Below, piece after piece: positions 46,417 through 54,504 of a DNA stretch of 64,000 nt. The notes under the pieces were generated by a model, which made no database searches, had not been told where the DNA came from, and saw nothing but the letters and a program-made list of their open reading frames with translations. The stretch covers positions 248,001 to 312,000 of the forward strand of contig NZ_JACSMR010000002.1 of assembly GCF_018618755.1 (NCBI RefSeq). The letters are read 5' to 3'. The position numbers and the translations under genes are program-made. This DNA comes from Exiguobacterium sp. s193. Lineage in GTDB: Bacteria; Bacillota; Bacilli; Exiguobacteriales; Exiguobacteriaceae. Position 1 is the stretch's first letter, and the number at the start of each line of letters is the position of its first letter.

Positions 46417-46447
46417 AACCGTGTTTCTTAATTGAAACACGGTTTTT
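46417..46447 (+). terminator. Second copy of the terminator hairpin, downstream of the repeat
   Basis: AACCGTGTTTC-TTAATT-GAAACACGGTT followed by T residues. It repeats the inner 24 nt of the hairpin at 46012-46049 almost exactly, as if the repeat had been inserted with a duplication of the terminator. Confidence 0.8.
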
Positions 46448-46648
46448 AGTTTGTCGAGAACGTGAGTCTGCGCGAAACGGACGTTTTTTCTAGAAGTCGC
46501 GCTGAAGCAGAGGACGACATATAAGTACGCACGATTAAAATTTGAGGATAACAATAAAAAATGTAAGCGGATTCATAAATGGTTAATTAATCACATTTTG
46601 TATAAAAAGAAGCATTTTATGCATTATTACGAGATAATTATACTTTAC
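46448..46648. other. AT-rich intergenic stretch without a recognised gene
   Basis: Between the second terminator and the ARG box there is no supported coding region. The sequence becomes strongly AT-rich after about 46540 and presumably contains upstream promoter elements of the amino acid transporter. Confidence 0.6.
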
Positions 46649-46666
46649 AATGAATAAATATTCGTA
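46649..46666 (+). promoter_or_regulatory. ARG box (ArgR operator) upstream of the amino acid ABC transporter
   Basis: AATGAATAAATATTCGTA matches the ArgR/AhrC box pattern TGAATNNNNATTCA with one change. It lies 114 nt before the binding-protein gene, overlapping likely promoter elements (TTATACT/TACAAT just upstream). ArgR itself is encoded at 11.3 kb. Binding is inferred. Confidence 0.65.
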
Positions 46667-46779
46667 TATCCTAAAATTAATAAATCAAATCAGAACGAGT
46701 TAGTATTGAATTAGAAAAAGACATAAGTCATACTATTGTTAAAGTTCTGACAATTGAGCGTTGGAAGGGGAATTTATTT

Positions 46780-47553
46780 ATGAAAAAATTAGTAGCAACG
46801 GCAATGGCAGGCATTCTCGCACTTACGATGGCAGCTTGTGGTGCATCGGAAGAGTCAACAGGCGGTACAAGTGACAAGAGTAAAGTATTGACGATGGGAA
46901 CGTCAGCAGACTACTTCCCATTTGAGTACATCGATACGGCGAAAGGGGACGACATCGTTGGATTTGATGTCGCGATCGCAAAGGAAGTCACAAAAAATCT
47001 CGGATATGACTTAAAAATTGAAGATATGGAATTCGGTAGCTTACTCGGAGCACTCAGTTCAGGACGAATCGATTTCGTCATGGCGGGAATGACACCAACA
47101 GACGAGCGGAAGAAAAACGCCGACTTCACAGATGTATATTTTGAATCGAAAAACCTTGTCATGACGAAGGATAAAGCCATCAGTTCGGAAGATGAACTCA
47201 AAGGTAAAAAAATCGGGGTGCAACTCGGTTCGATTCAAGAAGGACTTGCGAAAGACCGTTATAAAGACAGCGAAGCCGTTTCGTTAAACAAGATTCCGGA
47301 AATCATTCAAGAATTGAACACAGGCCGGATTGACGCGCTCATCATTGAAGATGCGGTAGCGGTGAAATACATGGATCAAGATGCATCATTAAAAACGTAC
47401 GAAATCAAAGAAGATGGACCAACGGGGTCAGCCGCTGCTTTCAAAAAAGGCGACAAGATGCGTGACGAGTTCAACAATGAGTTGAAAAAGATGATCGATT
47501 CAGGTGAAATCGACAAACTTGCAGAAGAATGGTTCCAAAAAGAAGCAAAATAA
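46780..47553 (+). CDS. Polar amino acid ABC transporter, substrate-binding lipoprotein
   Basis: Captures a polar amino acid outside the membrane. The 257-residue protein has a lipoprotein signal (ALTMAACG, Cys about 20) and the SBP_bac_3 fold with FEYIDTAKGDDIVGFDVAIAKEV, GRIDFVMAGMTPTDERKK and GKKIGVQLGSIQEG. GGAAGGGGAA precedes ATG 46780. The upstream ARG box and resemblance to ArtP suggest arginine as substrate; glutamine or cystine remain possible. Confidence 0.9.
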   Translation: MKKLVATAMAGILALTMAACGASEESTGGTSDKSKVLTMGTSADYFPFEYIDTAKGDDIVGFDVAIAKEVTKNLGYDLKIEDMEFGSLLGALSSGRIDFVMAGMTPTDERKKNADFTDVYFESKNLVMTKDKAISSEDELKGKKIGVQLGSIQEGLAKDRYKDSEAVSLNKIPEIIQELNTGRIDALIIEDAVAVKYMDQDASLKTYEIKEDGPTGSAAAFKKGDKMRDEFNNELKKMIDSGEIDKLAEEWFQKEAK

Positions 47554-47565
47554 GAGAAGCGCATA

Positions 47566-47590
47566 GGGGTGGGGGTAACCCCATCCCTTT
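47566..47590 (+). terminator. Hairpin between binding-protein and permease genes
   Basis: A 9-bp GC-rich stem GGGGTGGGG / CCCCATCCC with a short loop and four T residues. Partial termination or mRNA protection here would give more binding protein than permease, as often seen in such operons. Confidence 0.65.
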
Positions 47591-47613
47591 TGTGCGACGT
47601 TAGGAGTTTGGTT

Positions 47614-48270
47614 ATGATAGACTTTACAAAGATTCAAGATTCAATCCCATATATTCTGCAAGGGATTCCGGTCCTGTTCCAAGTCGTGATCGTCGCTGCC
47701 ATCGCAGGGATGTTCATCGGAATCATCGTGGCAGCACTTAAAATTACGAAAAGTAAGTTCATTCGCTTCATCGGTCATGCTTATACGGCAGTATTTCGTG
47801 GGACACCGCTCATTTTGCAATTGGCAATCATTCATTTTGGACTACCTCAACTTACTGGTTATATTACGACAGGTTATCAATCCGCCGTCATCGCCTTTTC
47901 ATTGAACTCAGGTGCTTACATCTCGGAAATCATCCGGGCAGGGATTCAAGCAGTCGATCGGGGACAATGGGAAGCAGCAGATGCACTCGGTATCCCGTAC
48001 ATGAAACAATTGCGGTCGATCATTTTACCACAAGCGTTCAAAAATATTTTACCAGCCATCATGAATGAATTGATCACGTTAACAAAAGAATCGGCCCTCG
48101 TCTCGACGGTTGGTGTGCTCGACATCATGCGTCGTGCGCAGGTCGTCGGTGGAGAAAAAGCGTTGTACTTTGAGCCCTTATTATTTGCGGGGCTCGTCTA
48201 TTTCACCCTTGTCATGGGATTGACCTTGATTGGTCAACAAGTCGAAAAAGCTATGAGAAAGAGTGGGTAA
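47614..48270 (+). CDS. Polar amino acid ABC transporter, permease
   Basis: A 218-residue HisM/ArtQ-type membrane subunit with five predicted segments. The coupling motif is in [33 protein letters not shown], and [14 protein letters not shown] is the family N-terminal block. ATG 47614 follows TTAGGAG; 15 extra in-frame codons upstream would run into the hairpin. Confidence 0.93.
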   Translation: MIDFTKIQDSIPYILQGIPVLFQVVIVAAIAGMFIGIIVAALKITKSKFIRFIGHAYTAVFRGTPLILQLAIIHFGLPQLTGYITTGYQSAVIAFSLNSGAYISEIIRAGIQAVDRGQWEAADALGIPYMKQLRSIILPQAFKNILPAIMNELITLTKESALVSTVGVLDIMRRAQVVGGEKALYFEPLLFAGLVYFTLVMGLTLIGQQVEKAMRKSG

Positions 48271-48274
48271 TCAG

Positions 48275-49006
48275 ATGGAACCTATGATTCAAGTAACTGA
48301 TCTGTACAAACAGTTCGGTAAATTAGAAGTATTAAAAGGTATCACGACGACAGTCGGACGCGGGCAAGTCGTCGCTGTCATCGGACCGTCGGGATCAGGG
48401 AAGTCGACGTTTTTACGTTGTATCAACCTGCTCGAACAACCGACGAGTGGGATGATTAACGTCGATGGTTTCGAATTGACGAAACCGAAAGCGAACATCG
48501 CAAAAGCACGACAAAATATCGGGATGGTGTTTCAACAGTTTAACCTGTTCCCCCATAAGTCGGTGCTCGACAACTTAATTTATGCCCCGATCAATGTCCT
48601 CGGTTTATCAAAAGAGGATGCTGTCAAGCGGGCAGAAGTGTTACTCGACCGCGTCGGTCTTGCGGAGAAACGGGATAACTTCCCGAATCAGCTATCCGGT
48701 GGTCAAAAGCAACGTGTTGCGATTGCCCGTGCCCTCGCGATGGAACCGAACGTCATGTTATTTGACGAGCCGACGTCAGCACTCGACCCGGAAATGGTCA
48801 ATGAAGTCCTTGATGTCATGAAGCAACTGGCGGAAAGCGGGATGACGATGGTCATCGTCACGCATGAGATGGGCTTCGCAAAAGAAGTCGCTGACCGTGT
48901 CCTCTTCCTCGACGAAGGCATTTTGATGGAAGAAGGAACACCGGTCGAGTTGTTCGATCATCCGAAAACCGACCGTGCAAAAAAATTCTTGGAAAAAGTC
49001 TTATAA
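48275..49006 (+). CDS. Polar amino acid ABC transporter, ATP-binding protein
   Basis: A 243-residue GlnQ/ArtR-type ATPase with Walker [11 protein letters not shown]-loop [18 protein letters not shown], signature [15 protein letters not shown], Walker [15 protein letters not shown] and H-loop [11 protein letters not shown] 48275 is favoured (GAGTGGG about 10 nt upstream), although GTG 48263 overlapping the permease end and ATG 48284 are alternatives. Confidence 0.94.
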   Translation: MEPMIQVTDLYKQFGKLEVLKGITTTVGRGQVVAVIGPSGSGKSTFLRCINLLEQPTSGMINVDGFELTKPKANIAKARQNIGMVFQQFNLFPHKSVLDNLIYAPINVLGLSKEDAVKRAEVLLDRVGLAEKRDNFPNQLSGGQKQRVAIARALAMEPNVMLFDEPTSALDPEMVNEVLDVMKQLAESGMTMVIVTHEMGFAKEVADRVLFLDEGILMEEGTPVELFDHPKTDRAKKFLEKVL

Positions 49007-49012
49007 CACATA

Positions 49013-49048
49013 ACCGCCATCTCTTTCATCAAAGGGGTGGCGGTTTTT
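49013..49048 (+). terminator. Terminator after the amino acid ABC transporter
   Basis: ACCGCCA (49013-49019) pairs with TGGCGGT (49038-49044) over an imperfect inner stem, with T5. The T run abuts the ribosome site of the next gene. Confidence 0.85.
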
Positions 49049-49064
49049 GAGGAGGACGATTACG

Positions 49065-49601
49065 ATGAAGTTACTAGAGGAGAAAGACATTCGGCTGACA
49101 CGTTTCCAAGCGGCAGATACGGACGTCTACCGAAGTTTTCTTGACGATGCGACATTTGCACGAAACTTGAGTGCGACACCATATCGCTTCTTGTCAGATG
49201 AAAAAATCAACGGGATGCTTGCGAGTGATGCCCATGAGACGTTTCGGTTCGCCGTTCGCCGGACGGATGCCGAGCGTCTGATTGGCGTCGTTTCACTCGA
49301 AGATATCTTATGGTCAAACGGGACGGCCTGGTTGATGATTGGAATCGATCCAAGTGAAGCCGGGAAAGGGTATGGGCGTAAAGCATTACAACTATTACTG
49401 CGATACGCCTTTTATGAGCTTAACCTCGAGCGGATCCAGTTGACGGTCTTTGCCTATAATGAACGAGCGATTGCGTTATACGAACGACTTGGCTTCGTTC
49501 ACGAAGGGACATACCGGCAATTTTTAAAGCGGGATGGTATCCGGCATGACATGCTGCTTTACGGATTGTTGCGGACGGAATGGGAGGATTTTTATGATTA
49601 A
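49065..49601 (+). CDS. GNAT-family N-acetyltransferase
   Basis: A 178-residue RimJ/RimL-type acetyltransferase (Acetyltransf_3). The acetyl-CoA loop is IGIDPSEAGKGYGRKALQLLLRYAF and the C-terminal signature is AYNERAIALYERLGFVHEGTYRQF. Substrate unknown. GAGGAGG is 9 nt before ATG 49065. It overlaps the HD gene by 8 nt, so the two are probably co-translated. Confidence 0.9.
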   Translation: MKLLEEKDIRLTRFQAADTDVYRSFLDDATFARNLSATPYRFLSDEKINGMLASDAHETFRFAVRRTDAERLIGVVSLEDILWSNGTAWLMIGIDPSEAGKGYGRKALQLLLRYAFYELNLERIQLTVFAYNERAIALYERLGFVHEGTYRQFLKRDGIRHDMLLYGLLRTEWEDFYD

Positions 49602-50193
49602 CGAAACGGAACAGTTCGTCCGTGCCTTTCACGCGACGGATTTTTCAGGACATGACTATGCCCATATCGAACGCGTCCGGAAGATGGCTTTACGGATTGC
49701 TGCGACGGAAGGCGGCGACTTACTGACGATTGAACTGGCGGCACTTTTGCATGATGTCGCTGACACGAAACTTGGGGGAACACTTTCTTCCGTCGATGCG
49801 TTTTTATCCGGGAAAGTCTCAGATGCCCGGAAACAGCAAATCCTTCAAATCATCGAGAGTATGTCTTTTAAAGGTGGGGACCGTCCGGCCGTCAAAACGC
49901 TTGAAGGGAAAATCGTCCAGGATGCGGACCGGTTGGATGCAATCGGGGCCATTGGGATTGCCCGGACCTTTCAATATGGAGCATTGACACAAGCACCGAT
50001 GCATGTACCCGGTTTCAGACCACGCAAGCCGGGAGACCGGACGAGTCCTTCGAGCACAATCAATCATTTTTATGAGAAGTTACTTCTGTTAAAAGATTTG
50101 ATGAATACGGAAACAGCAAAACATCTTGCAGCGGAGCGGCATACGTTTATGGTTGAATTTTTAGAACGTTTTCAGAAGGAATGGGAGTTTTGA
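49594..50193 (+). CDS. HD-domain phosphohydrolase (YedJ/YpgQ-like)
   Basis: A 199-residue protein with the HD-fold metal motifs HDYAHIERV, LLHDVADTK and QDADRLDAIGAIGIART, as in the YedJ/YpgQ family; a (deoxy)nucleotide pyrophosphohydrolase activity is known for some members. Start ATG 49594 with GGGAGG upstream, inside the GNAT gene. The substrate here is not determined. Confidence 0.9.
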   Translation: MINETEQFVRAFHATDFSGHDYAHIERVRKMALRIAATEGGDLLTIELAALLHDVADTKLGGTLSSVDAFLSGKVSDARKQQILQIIESMSFKGGDRPAVKTLEGKIVQDADRLDAIGAIGIARTFQYGALTQAPMHVPGFRPRKPGDRTSPSSTINHFYEKLLLLKDLMNTETAKHLAAERHTFMVEFLERFQKEWEF

Positions 50194-50210
50194 AATTGGG
50201 ACCGACGCAA

Positions 50211-50255
50211 GAAACGCCGATGCTCCCGTTTATCAGACGGAGGCATCGGCGTTTC
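50211..50255 (+). terminator. Terminator hairpin after the HD gene, upstream of repeat copy 2
   Basis: GAAACGCCGATGC...GGCATCGGCGTTTC forms a long stem around TCCCGTTTATCAGACGGA. It is almost identical to the hairpin at 50581-50625 on the far side of the repeat. Confidence 0.75.
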
Positions 50256-50259
50256 AGGC

Positions 50260-50576
50260 TGTAGACAACGTGCCATCGGGAGATTAAGCGTCTTTTTTCG
50301 TTGCTTTCCTCGGGCGAGGCGCAAGCCGTTGCTCCTTCGTCCTAACGGACAAGAAGCAGGGTCTTGCCTGCCTCTAAAAGTGCGTTAAAAACGCACTTTT
50401 CCCCGCAGGAGTCAACGAAACGTGACGCTTTTTAGGTAACACTATGACGGAAAGTCAGTCATGCAGACGCTTTAGGGCGCAATCGGTTGCCGCTTTGAAG
50501 ACGAGGTGAGACAGGGTAGCGCGACCGGATTGTCTCTCGTTATCGTATGTTCACGCTTCATAAGCATTTGTCTACA
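50260..50576 (-). repeat. Terminator-nested repeat, copy 2 (MITE-like, 317 bp, inverted)
   Basis: Inverted relative to copy 1 at 46051-46410. Termini are TGTAGACAA (50260-50268) and TTGTCTACA (50568-50576). The most conserved part includes the hairpin formed by AAAGTGCGTT and AACGCACTTT and the GAGGC...GCCTC structured region. Internal stops break the frame that is open in copy 1. The two copies bracket the transporter-GNAT-HD block. Confidence 0.85.
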
Positions 50577-50580
50577 CGCT

Positions 50581-50625
50581 GAAACGCCGATGTCTTCGTT
50601 TATCAGACGGAGGCATCGGCGTTTC
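50581..50625 (-). terminator. Second copy of the terminator hairpin, beside repeat copy 2
   Basis: GAAACGCCGATG...CATCGGCGTTTC around TCTTCGTTTATCAGACGGAGG. It differs from the hairpin at 50211-50255 at only a few positions. It probably terminates the minus-strand ZIP gene, while the other copy serves the plus-strand HD gene. Confidence 0.75.
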
Positions 50626-50651
50626 AATGTCTTTTAAAAAATTATTAACAG

Positions 50652-51365
50652 TCAGCTAAGAACAATAGCTGTAATGAGACCAAGAGAAGCAAGTAGACCG
50701 ACAATCGTCCCGCCTTCTTCGTGCGCCTCCGGCATCATCGTCGAAGCGAGCATCGCGATGATGCCGCCGCTTGCGAACGAACCGATCATCGCAAATTGCA
50801 TATCGGGTAGGTTAGCAAGCACGGAATAGCCGGCGAGCGAGGCGAGGGCGGAAATCAACCAGACGACCCCCCACATGATTAAGATTTTTTTCTTTGAAAA
50901 TCCGTCTTTTTGAAGTCCGGTCGTACTTGAGAGACCTTCCGGAATATTGCTGACGAAAATCGCCGCAACGAGCGCCGCACTGACGTTCCCCGACAATAAG
51001 CTTGCCCCGATCATGATCGATTCCGGAATCGCATCTAAAATCGTCCCGAAAAAGATTGCGGTCCCTGTACCTTCGTTCCCACCACCTGAACGTTTTCGTT
51101 TGCTCGCGCCACGGGAAGAAACAAAAAAATCAAATCCTGTAAAGACGAGCGAACCGATGATGAAAGAAATAGCGACGATGAACGTCGTTGATTTATTCAA
51201 GGCTTCGTCGAGCAGCTCGAACGTCGCCGCCCCAATCAAGATGCCCGTCCCAAACGACATGACGTATCCGATGTACCGTTGCTTCATCGGTAAAAATAAT
51301 CCAATCAATGCCCCGATGACGACTGCGCCGCCAGCGAGTGCACCCCAACCTAAAGCCATCCACAT
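50652..51365 (-). CDS. ZIP-family divalent metal transporter
   Basis: Predicted importer of zinc or a related metal. The 237-residue protein has about eight hydrophobic segments; the metal-binding helices are visible as LDAIPESIMIGASLL and FVSNIPEGLSSTTG, with MMPEAHEEGG near the C-terminus and a variable charged loop (SSRGASKRKRSGGG, about 85-98). AAAGGAGGAA precedes ATG 51365. No metal-responsive operator was recognised. Confidence 0.9.
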   Translation of the reverse strand: MWMALGWGALAGGAVVIGALIGLFLPMKQRYIGYVMSFGTGILIGAATFELLDEALNKSTTFIVAISFIIGSLVFTGFDFFVSSRGASKRKRSGGGNEGTGTAIFFGTILDAIPESIMIGASLLSGNVSAALVAAIFVSNIPEGLSSTTGLQKDGFSKKKILIMWGVVWLISALASLAGYSVLANLPDMQFAMIGSFASGGIIAMLASTMMPEAHEEGGTIVGLLASLGLITAIVLS

Positions 51366-51459
51366 GAATGATTCCTCCTTTGGTCACCTTTCTTTTGCCC
51401 TTTTTCCCTGTTGTTAATGGTTTATAAACATAGTTAATTTTTGGAGGGAAAGTAACATG

Positions 51460-51490
51460 AAAAACTCACCTCCCGCTTTGGAAGGTGAGT
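51460..51490 (-). terminator. Terminator after fadH
   Basis: On the minus strand ACTCACCT pairs with AGGTGAGT, followed by five T residues. Confidence 0.85.
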
Positions 51491-51495
51491 GTGCT

Positions 51496-52260
51496 TTAGA
51501 ACGGTTGTTTGTTCAGCCAGTGTCCACCGTCTAGCGCGATACATTCCCCGTTCAAGTAGCTTGCTTGATCGGACAGCATCCAGACGGCAAGTCCCGCGAT
51601 TTCTTCCGGTGTCCCGAACCGTCCGAGTGGAACATTACGACGAATTCGTTCCGCGTGTTCCGGAGACATCGCGAGTTTATCGGCGCCACCTGTCCGTTCA
51701 ATCGGTCCTGGACTGATCGCATTGATGCGGGCATGATACTTATATCCCCACTCGACGGCGAGTGTCCGCGTCAAATTCAAGACCCCAGCTTTCGCGGCAG
51801 CACTCGGAGCGACCCCGGCTCCTGCTTGCCACGCGTAAGAAGCGACGATGTTTAAAATCTGTCCACCCTTGACGTCATCTTCTTGCCAGCCTTTGACAAG
51901 CGCGTGTGAACAATTGAATGTCCCATTGAGGACGATGTCGATGACGGTCTTCCAGCCGTTCGGGGACAGCTCGTCCGTCGGACAGATGAAGTTTCCGGCG
52001 GCATTGTTCACGAGTGCCTCTAAGCGACCGAACGTTTCCCGCGCTTGATTGACGGCCGCGATACAGGCATCGGTATCACGAACATCCATCTGGATGGTCA
52101 GATGCTCTCCGGCAATCTGCTTTAGTTCATGGTCCATCTGTTGCAGCCGTTCCAAGTCACGTCCTGTAACAATGACGTTCCACCCGGCTTCTTTTAAGGC
52201 GAGTGCCATTGCTTTGCCCATGCCGCTCGTGCCACCGGTTACCATAATCGTTTGTGTCAT
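51496..52260 (-). CDS. fadH: 2,4-dienoyl-CoA reductase, SDR type
   Basis: NADPH-dependent reduction of 2,4-dienoyl-CoA during breakdown of unsaturated fatty acids. The 254-residue protein has the cofactor loop TGGTSGMGKAMA, LVNNAAGNFICP, NGTFNCSHAL and SAAAKAGVLNLTRTLAVEWG, and PGPIERTGGADKL, closely matching B. subtilis FadH (254 residues). GGGGGAGA precedes ATG 52260. A FadR-type operator lies directly upstream. Confidence 0.92.
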   Translation of the reverse strand: MTQTIMVTGGTSGMGKAMALALKEAGWNVIVTGRDLERLQQMDHELKQIAGEHLTIQMDVRDTDACIAAVNQARETFGRLEALVNNAAGNFICPTDELSPNGWKTVIDIVLNGTFNCSHALVKGWQEDDVKGGQILNIVASYAWQAGAGVAPSAAAKAGVLNLTRTLAVEWGYKYHARINAISPGPIERTGGADKLAMSPEHAERIRRNVPLGRFGTPEEIAGLAVWMLSDQASYLNGECIALDGGHWLNKQPF

Positions 52261-52280
52261 TAAAATCTCCCCCTTCAATC

Positions 52281-52298
52281 TGAATGAACAACCATTCA
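52281..52298 (-). promoter_or_regulatory. FadR-type operator upstream of fadH
   Basis: TGAATGAACAACCATTCA is an 18-nt palindrome whose arms match the B. subtilis FadR box TGAATGAN4TCATTCA in all but the centre. It begins 21 nt before the start codon, a position suited to repression that is relieved by acyl-CoA. No FadR gene is in the window. Confidence 0.75.
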
Positions 52299-52310
52299 TT
52301 ATTAGTATTC

Positions 52311-52340
52311 AAAAAAAAGGAGTAAACTCCTTCTTTTTTG
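52311..52340 (-). terminator. Terminator after ppaC
   Basis: AAGGAGT-TT-ACTCCTT on the minus strand runs into T8; the fadH promoter must start just beyond it. Confidence 0.85.
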
Positions 52341-52347
52341 TAGCGGA

Positions 52348-53283
52348 TTATTTTGAATGGACTGCTGTGTCCGTCAAAATCGGGACAACTTGTTTTTTAC
52401 GCGAGACGACACCTTCGAGATACACGAGGTGATTCGTCGCTTCGATGCCATATGCCCGTTCGACGAGTGATGCTTCTTCACCGAGGACGAGAGCGACAGA
52501 GTTGTTCGTCAAGATATCTGTGACGATCAAAATGAAAAGGTCAAGTTCCTTTTCGCGGATGACGGCATCGATTTGTTCTTCGAGTTCAGCTTGGCGCAGT
52601 AACACTTCAGCTGTATCGACTGTGTTGACTTGCGCGATTTCGACTTTGTACGTACCCATCGAAAACTCTTTTGCGTCAAGTGAAATCAATTCTGTAATTG
52701 ATTTTTTCGAGAGGTCGGCACCTGCTTTGAGCATGTTGAGTCCGTAGACGTTTGCATCAACACCGGCGATTTCTGCAAGTTCGCGTGCAGCGATGATGTC
52801 TTCTTCCGTACATGTCGGTGACTTGAACAATAATGAATCGGAAACGATTGCCGATAACATCAAACCTGCGATTTCCGGTTTGATTGCGACACCATGCTCT
52901 TTATAGAGTTTGTTCAAAATCGTTGCCGTACAACCGACGGGTTCAGCGCGGTAGTAAATCGGATCCGATGTTTCGAAGTTCGCAATCCGGTGGTGGTCGA
53001 TGACTTCAGTGACTGTGACTGAAGCGATATCGTCGGCACTTTGTTGACGTTCGTTGTGATCGACGAGAATGACGTGTGACGCCTCGGCAGCGACCGCCGT
53101 GACGAGCCGTGGTGCGGCAATCTTAAATTGATCGAGTGCGAATTGTGTTTCATCGTTGATGTCGCCTAAACGAATTGCTTCGGCATTCACACCTAATGCT
53201 TTCTTCAGTTCAGCGTATGCGATCGCTGATGTAATCGTATCCGTATCCGGATTCTTATGACCAAAAATCAATACTTTTTCCAT
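52348..53283 (-). CDS. ppaC: Manganese-dependent inorganic pyrophosphatase (family II)
   Basis: Hydrolyses pyrophosphate to phosphate. The 311-residue DHH-family protein shows [29 protein letters not shown], the DHH motif [11 protein letters not shown] and the DHHA2 domain with the C-terminal [16 protein letters not shown] precedes ATG 53283. Confidence 0.96.
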   Translation of the reverse strand: MEKVLIFGHKNPDTDTITSAIAYAELKKALGVNAEAIRLGDINDETQFALDQFKIAAPRLVTAVAAEASHVILVDHNERQQSADDIASVTVTEVIDHHRIANFETSDPIYYRAEPVGCTATILNKLYKEHGVAIKPEIAGLMLSAIVSDSLLFKSPTCTEEDIIAARELAEIAGVDANVYGLNMLKAGADLSKKSITELISLDAKEFSMGTYKVEIAQVNTVDTAEVLLRQAELEEQIDAVIREKELDLFILIVTDILTNNSVALVLGEEASLVERAYGIEATNHLVYLEGVVSRKKQVVPILTDTAVHSK

Positions 53284-53339
53284 GCTGAATCACTCCTCAA
53301 TGGTTAATGTCTCGCCCATTAGTGTATCATATCTCCGAA

Positions 53340-54425
53340 TTAGAAGGCGTCCATTTTGTAGAGGATACCAGCGATTTTTTCGCTCCAATAGGGGTCAGAG
53401 GCATAAAAAACATTCATTCCTTTTGCTTTATTCCCAAGGAACGGTCCGCGATGATACTTTCCGTCTTCTGCGAGATAGTCGCGGGCGATGAACTGACCTG
53501 TTTTTCGAATCGAGTCGTCAAGCGATTTATACGCTGTTGCATTTTGACCAGGTGCAATGTCCGTTGCATTGACGCCGAACAAATTGAATTTTTCCCGGGC
53601 AATCGCTGATCGACCATAATTCGACTCGTGGACGGCATGGGCGAGGAGATAGGCGGCATTGATGTCAAAATCACGCTCGACTTTTTTAAATGTCTTTCCA
53701 GTACCGATCAGTGGGCTATCGGGAGCATTCTTTTTGATGAAGGAATCTAGCTCTTTTGCAGACAAGGAAGTCGGTTTCCGCAAATCTTTTGTTAAGGTCG
53801 ATACTTCGACATAATCAGTCGTCCGCTCTGAAACGTTGTTCGGAGCACGGCCGACGGTGATCCAGCCACCGAGTCCTGCATTTGCGACGATGTAGTGACG
53901 TAACGTGTCGCCCGTCGGTTCGTAAAATGAGCGGTTTGTTGACCGTTCAAGGGGATACAATGTCAAACGATCCGACGCGACGAAGCCACGGACACCAGCG
54001 ATTTCGATCCGACTGACATCTTGAGCGAAGTCGCGCAGTGTCAAGCGACTACCGGATGCGACATACGTCAATCGTTTTGTTAACGAACGGTCTTGGTAGA
54101 TATTGAGCGTACCGCCTGGGTCGACGATCCCGATGCCAGGTCCAGTCAAATAGAGGTAACGGTCATCTTGCGTTCGTTTGACAGCACCACGGTCGTCACC
54201 AAGAAAGGTTTTCGCTTCGTTGAACGTATCAAATTCTTGTTCCGTCGAGACTTGACCTGCTTGATATTTTTCGGCGATGTACGGTGCAGCTGGTTTTAAG
54301 ACGGAGGGTGGATCGTCCTTCAATAAATAAAATAGAAGAATTCCGAGCAAAAAGAAAAATAACAGTCCTTTCAGTGAACCCGCTTTTTTTGCGGGGCGAC
54401 CGGGACGGATCGTGCGTGTATTCAA
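53340..54425 (-). CDS. Membrane-anchored N-acetylglucosaminidase (LytG/GH73-like)
   Basis: A 361-residue protein with a basic N-terminus, one membrane anchor (GLLFFFLLGILLFYLL), a beta-rich middle part (about 60-230, SH3-like) and a C-terminal glucosaminidase domain with AYLLAHAVHESNYGRSAIA (catalytic Glu), NLFGVNATD and DPYWSEKIAGILYKM. TTG 54425 is chosen: GAAGGA is 9 nt upstream, whereas the longer in-frame TTG at 54458 has no ribosome site. Predicted to trim glycan strands at the outer face of the membrane. Confidence 0.85.
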   Translation of the reverse strand: MNTRTIRPGRPAKKAGSLKGLLFFFLLGILLFYLLKDDPPSVLKPAAPYIAEKYQAGQVSTEQEFDTFNEAKTFLGDDRGAVKRTQDDRYLYLTGPGIGIVDPGGTLNIYQDRSLTKRLTYVASGSRLTLRDFAQDVSRIEIAGVRGFVASDRLTLYPLERSTNRSFYEPTGDTLRHYIVANAGLGGWITVGRAPNNVSERTTDYVEVSTLTKDLRKPTSLSAKELDSFIKKNAPDSPLIGTGKTFKKVERDFDINAAYLLAHAVHESNYGRSAIAREKFNLFGVNATDIAPGQNATAYKSLDDSIRKTGQFIARDYLAEDGKYHRGPFLGNKAKGMNVFYASDPYWSEKIAGILYKMDAF

Positions 54426-54504
54426 AAAATCACGTCCTTCAAAAAAATCGATAGACAACTTGGGTAAAGGATAGGTAGTCTAACAAAGAATAGGGGGGAA
54501 CTCG

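Noticed and set aside
46048-46431. Open frame of 127 codons across repeat copy 1
   Set aside because: No ribosome site, basic low-information protein, and the aligned frame is stopped in copy 2.
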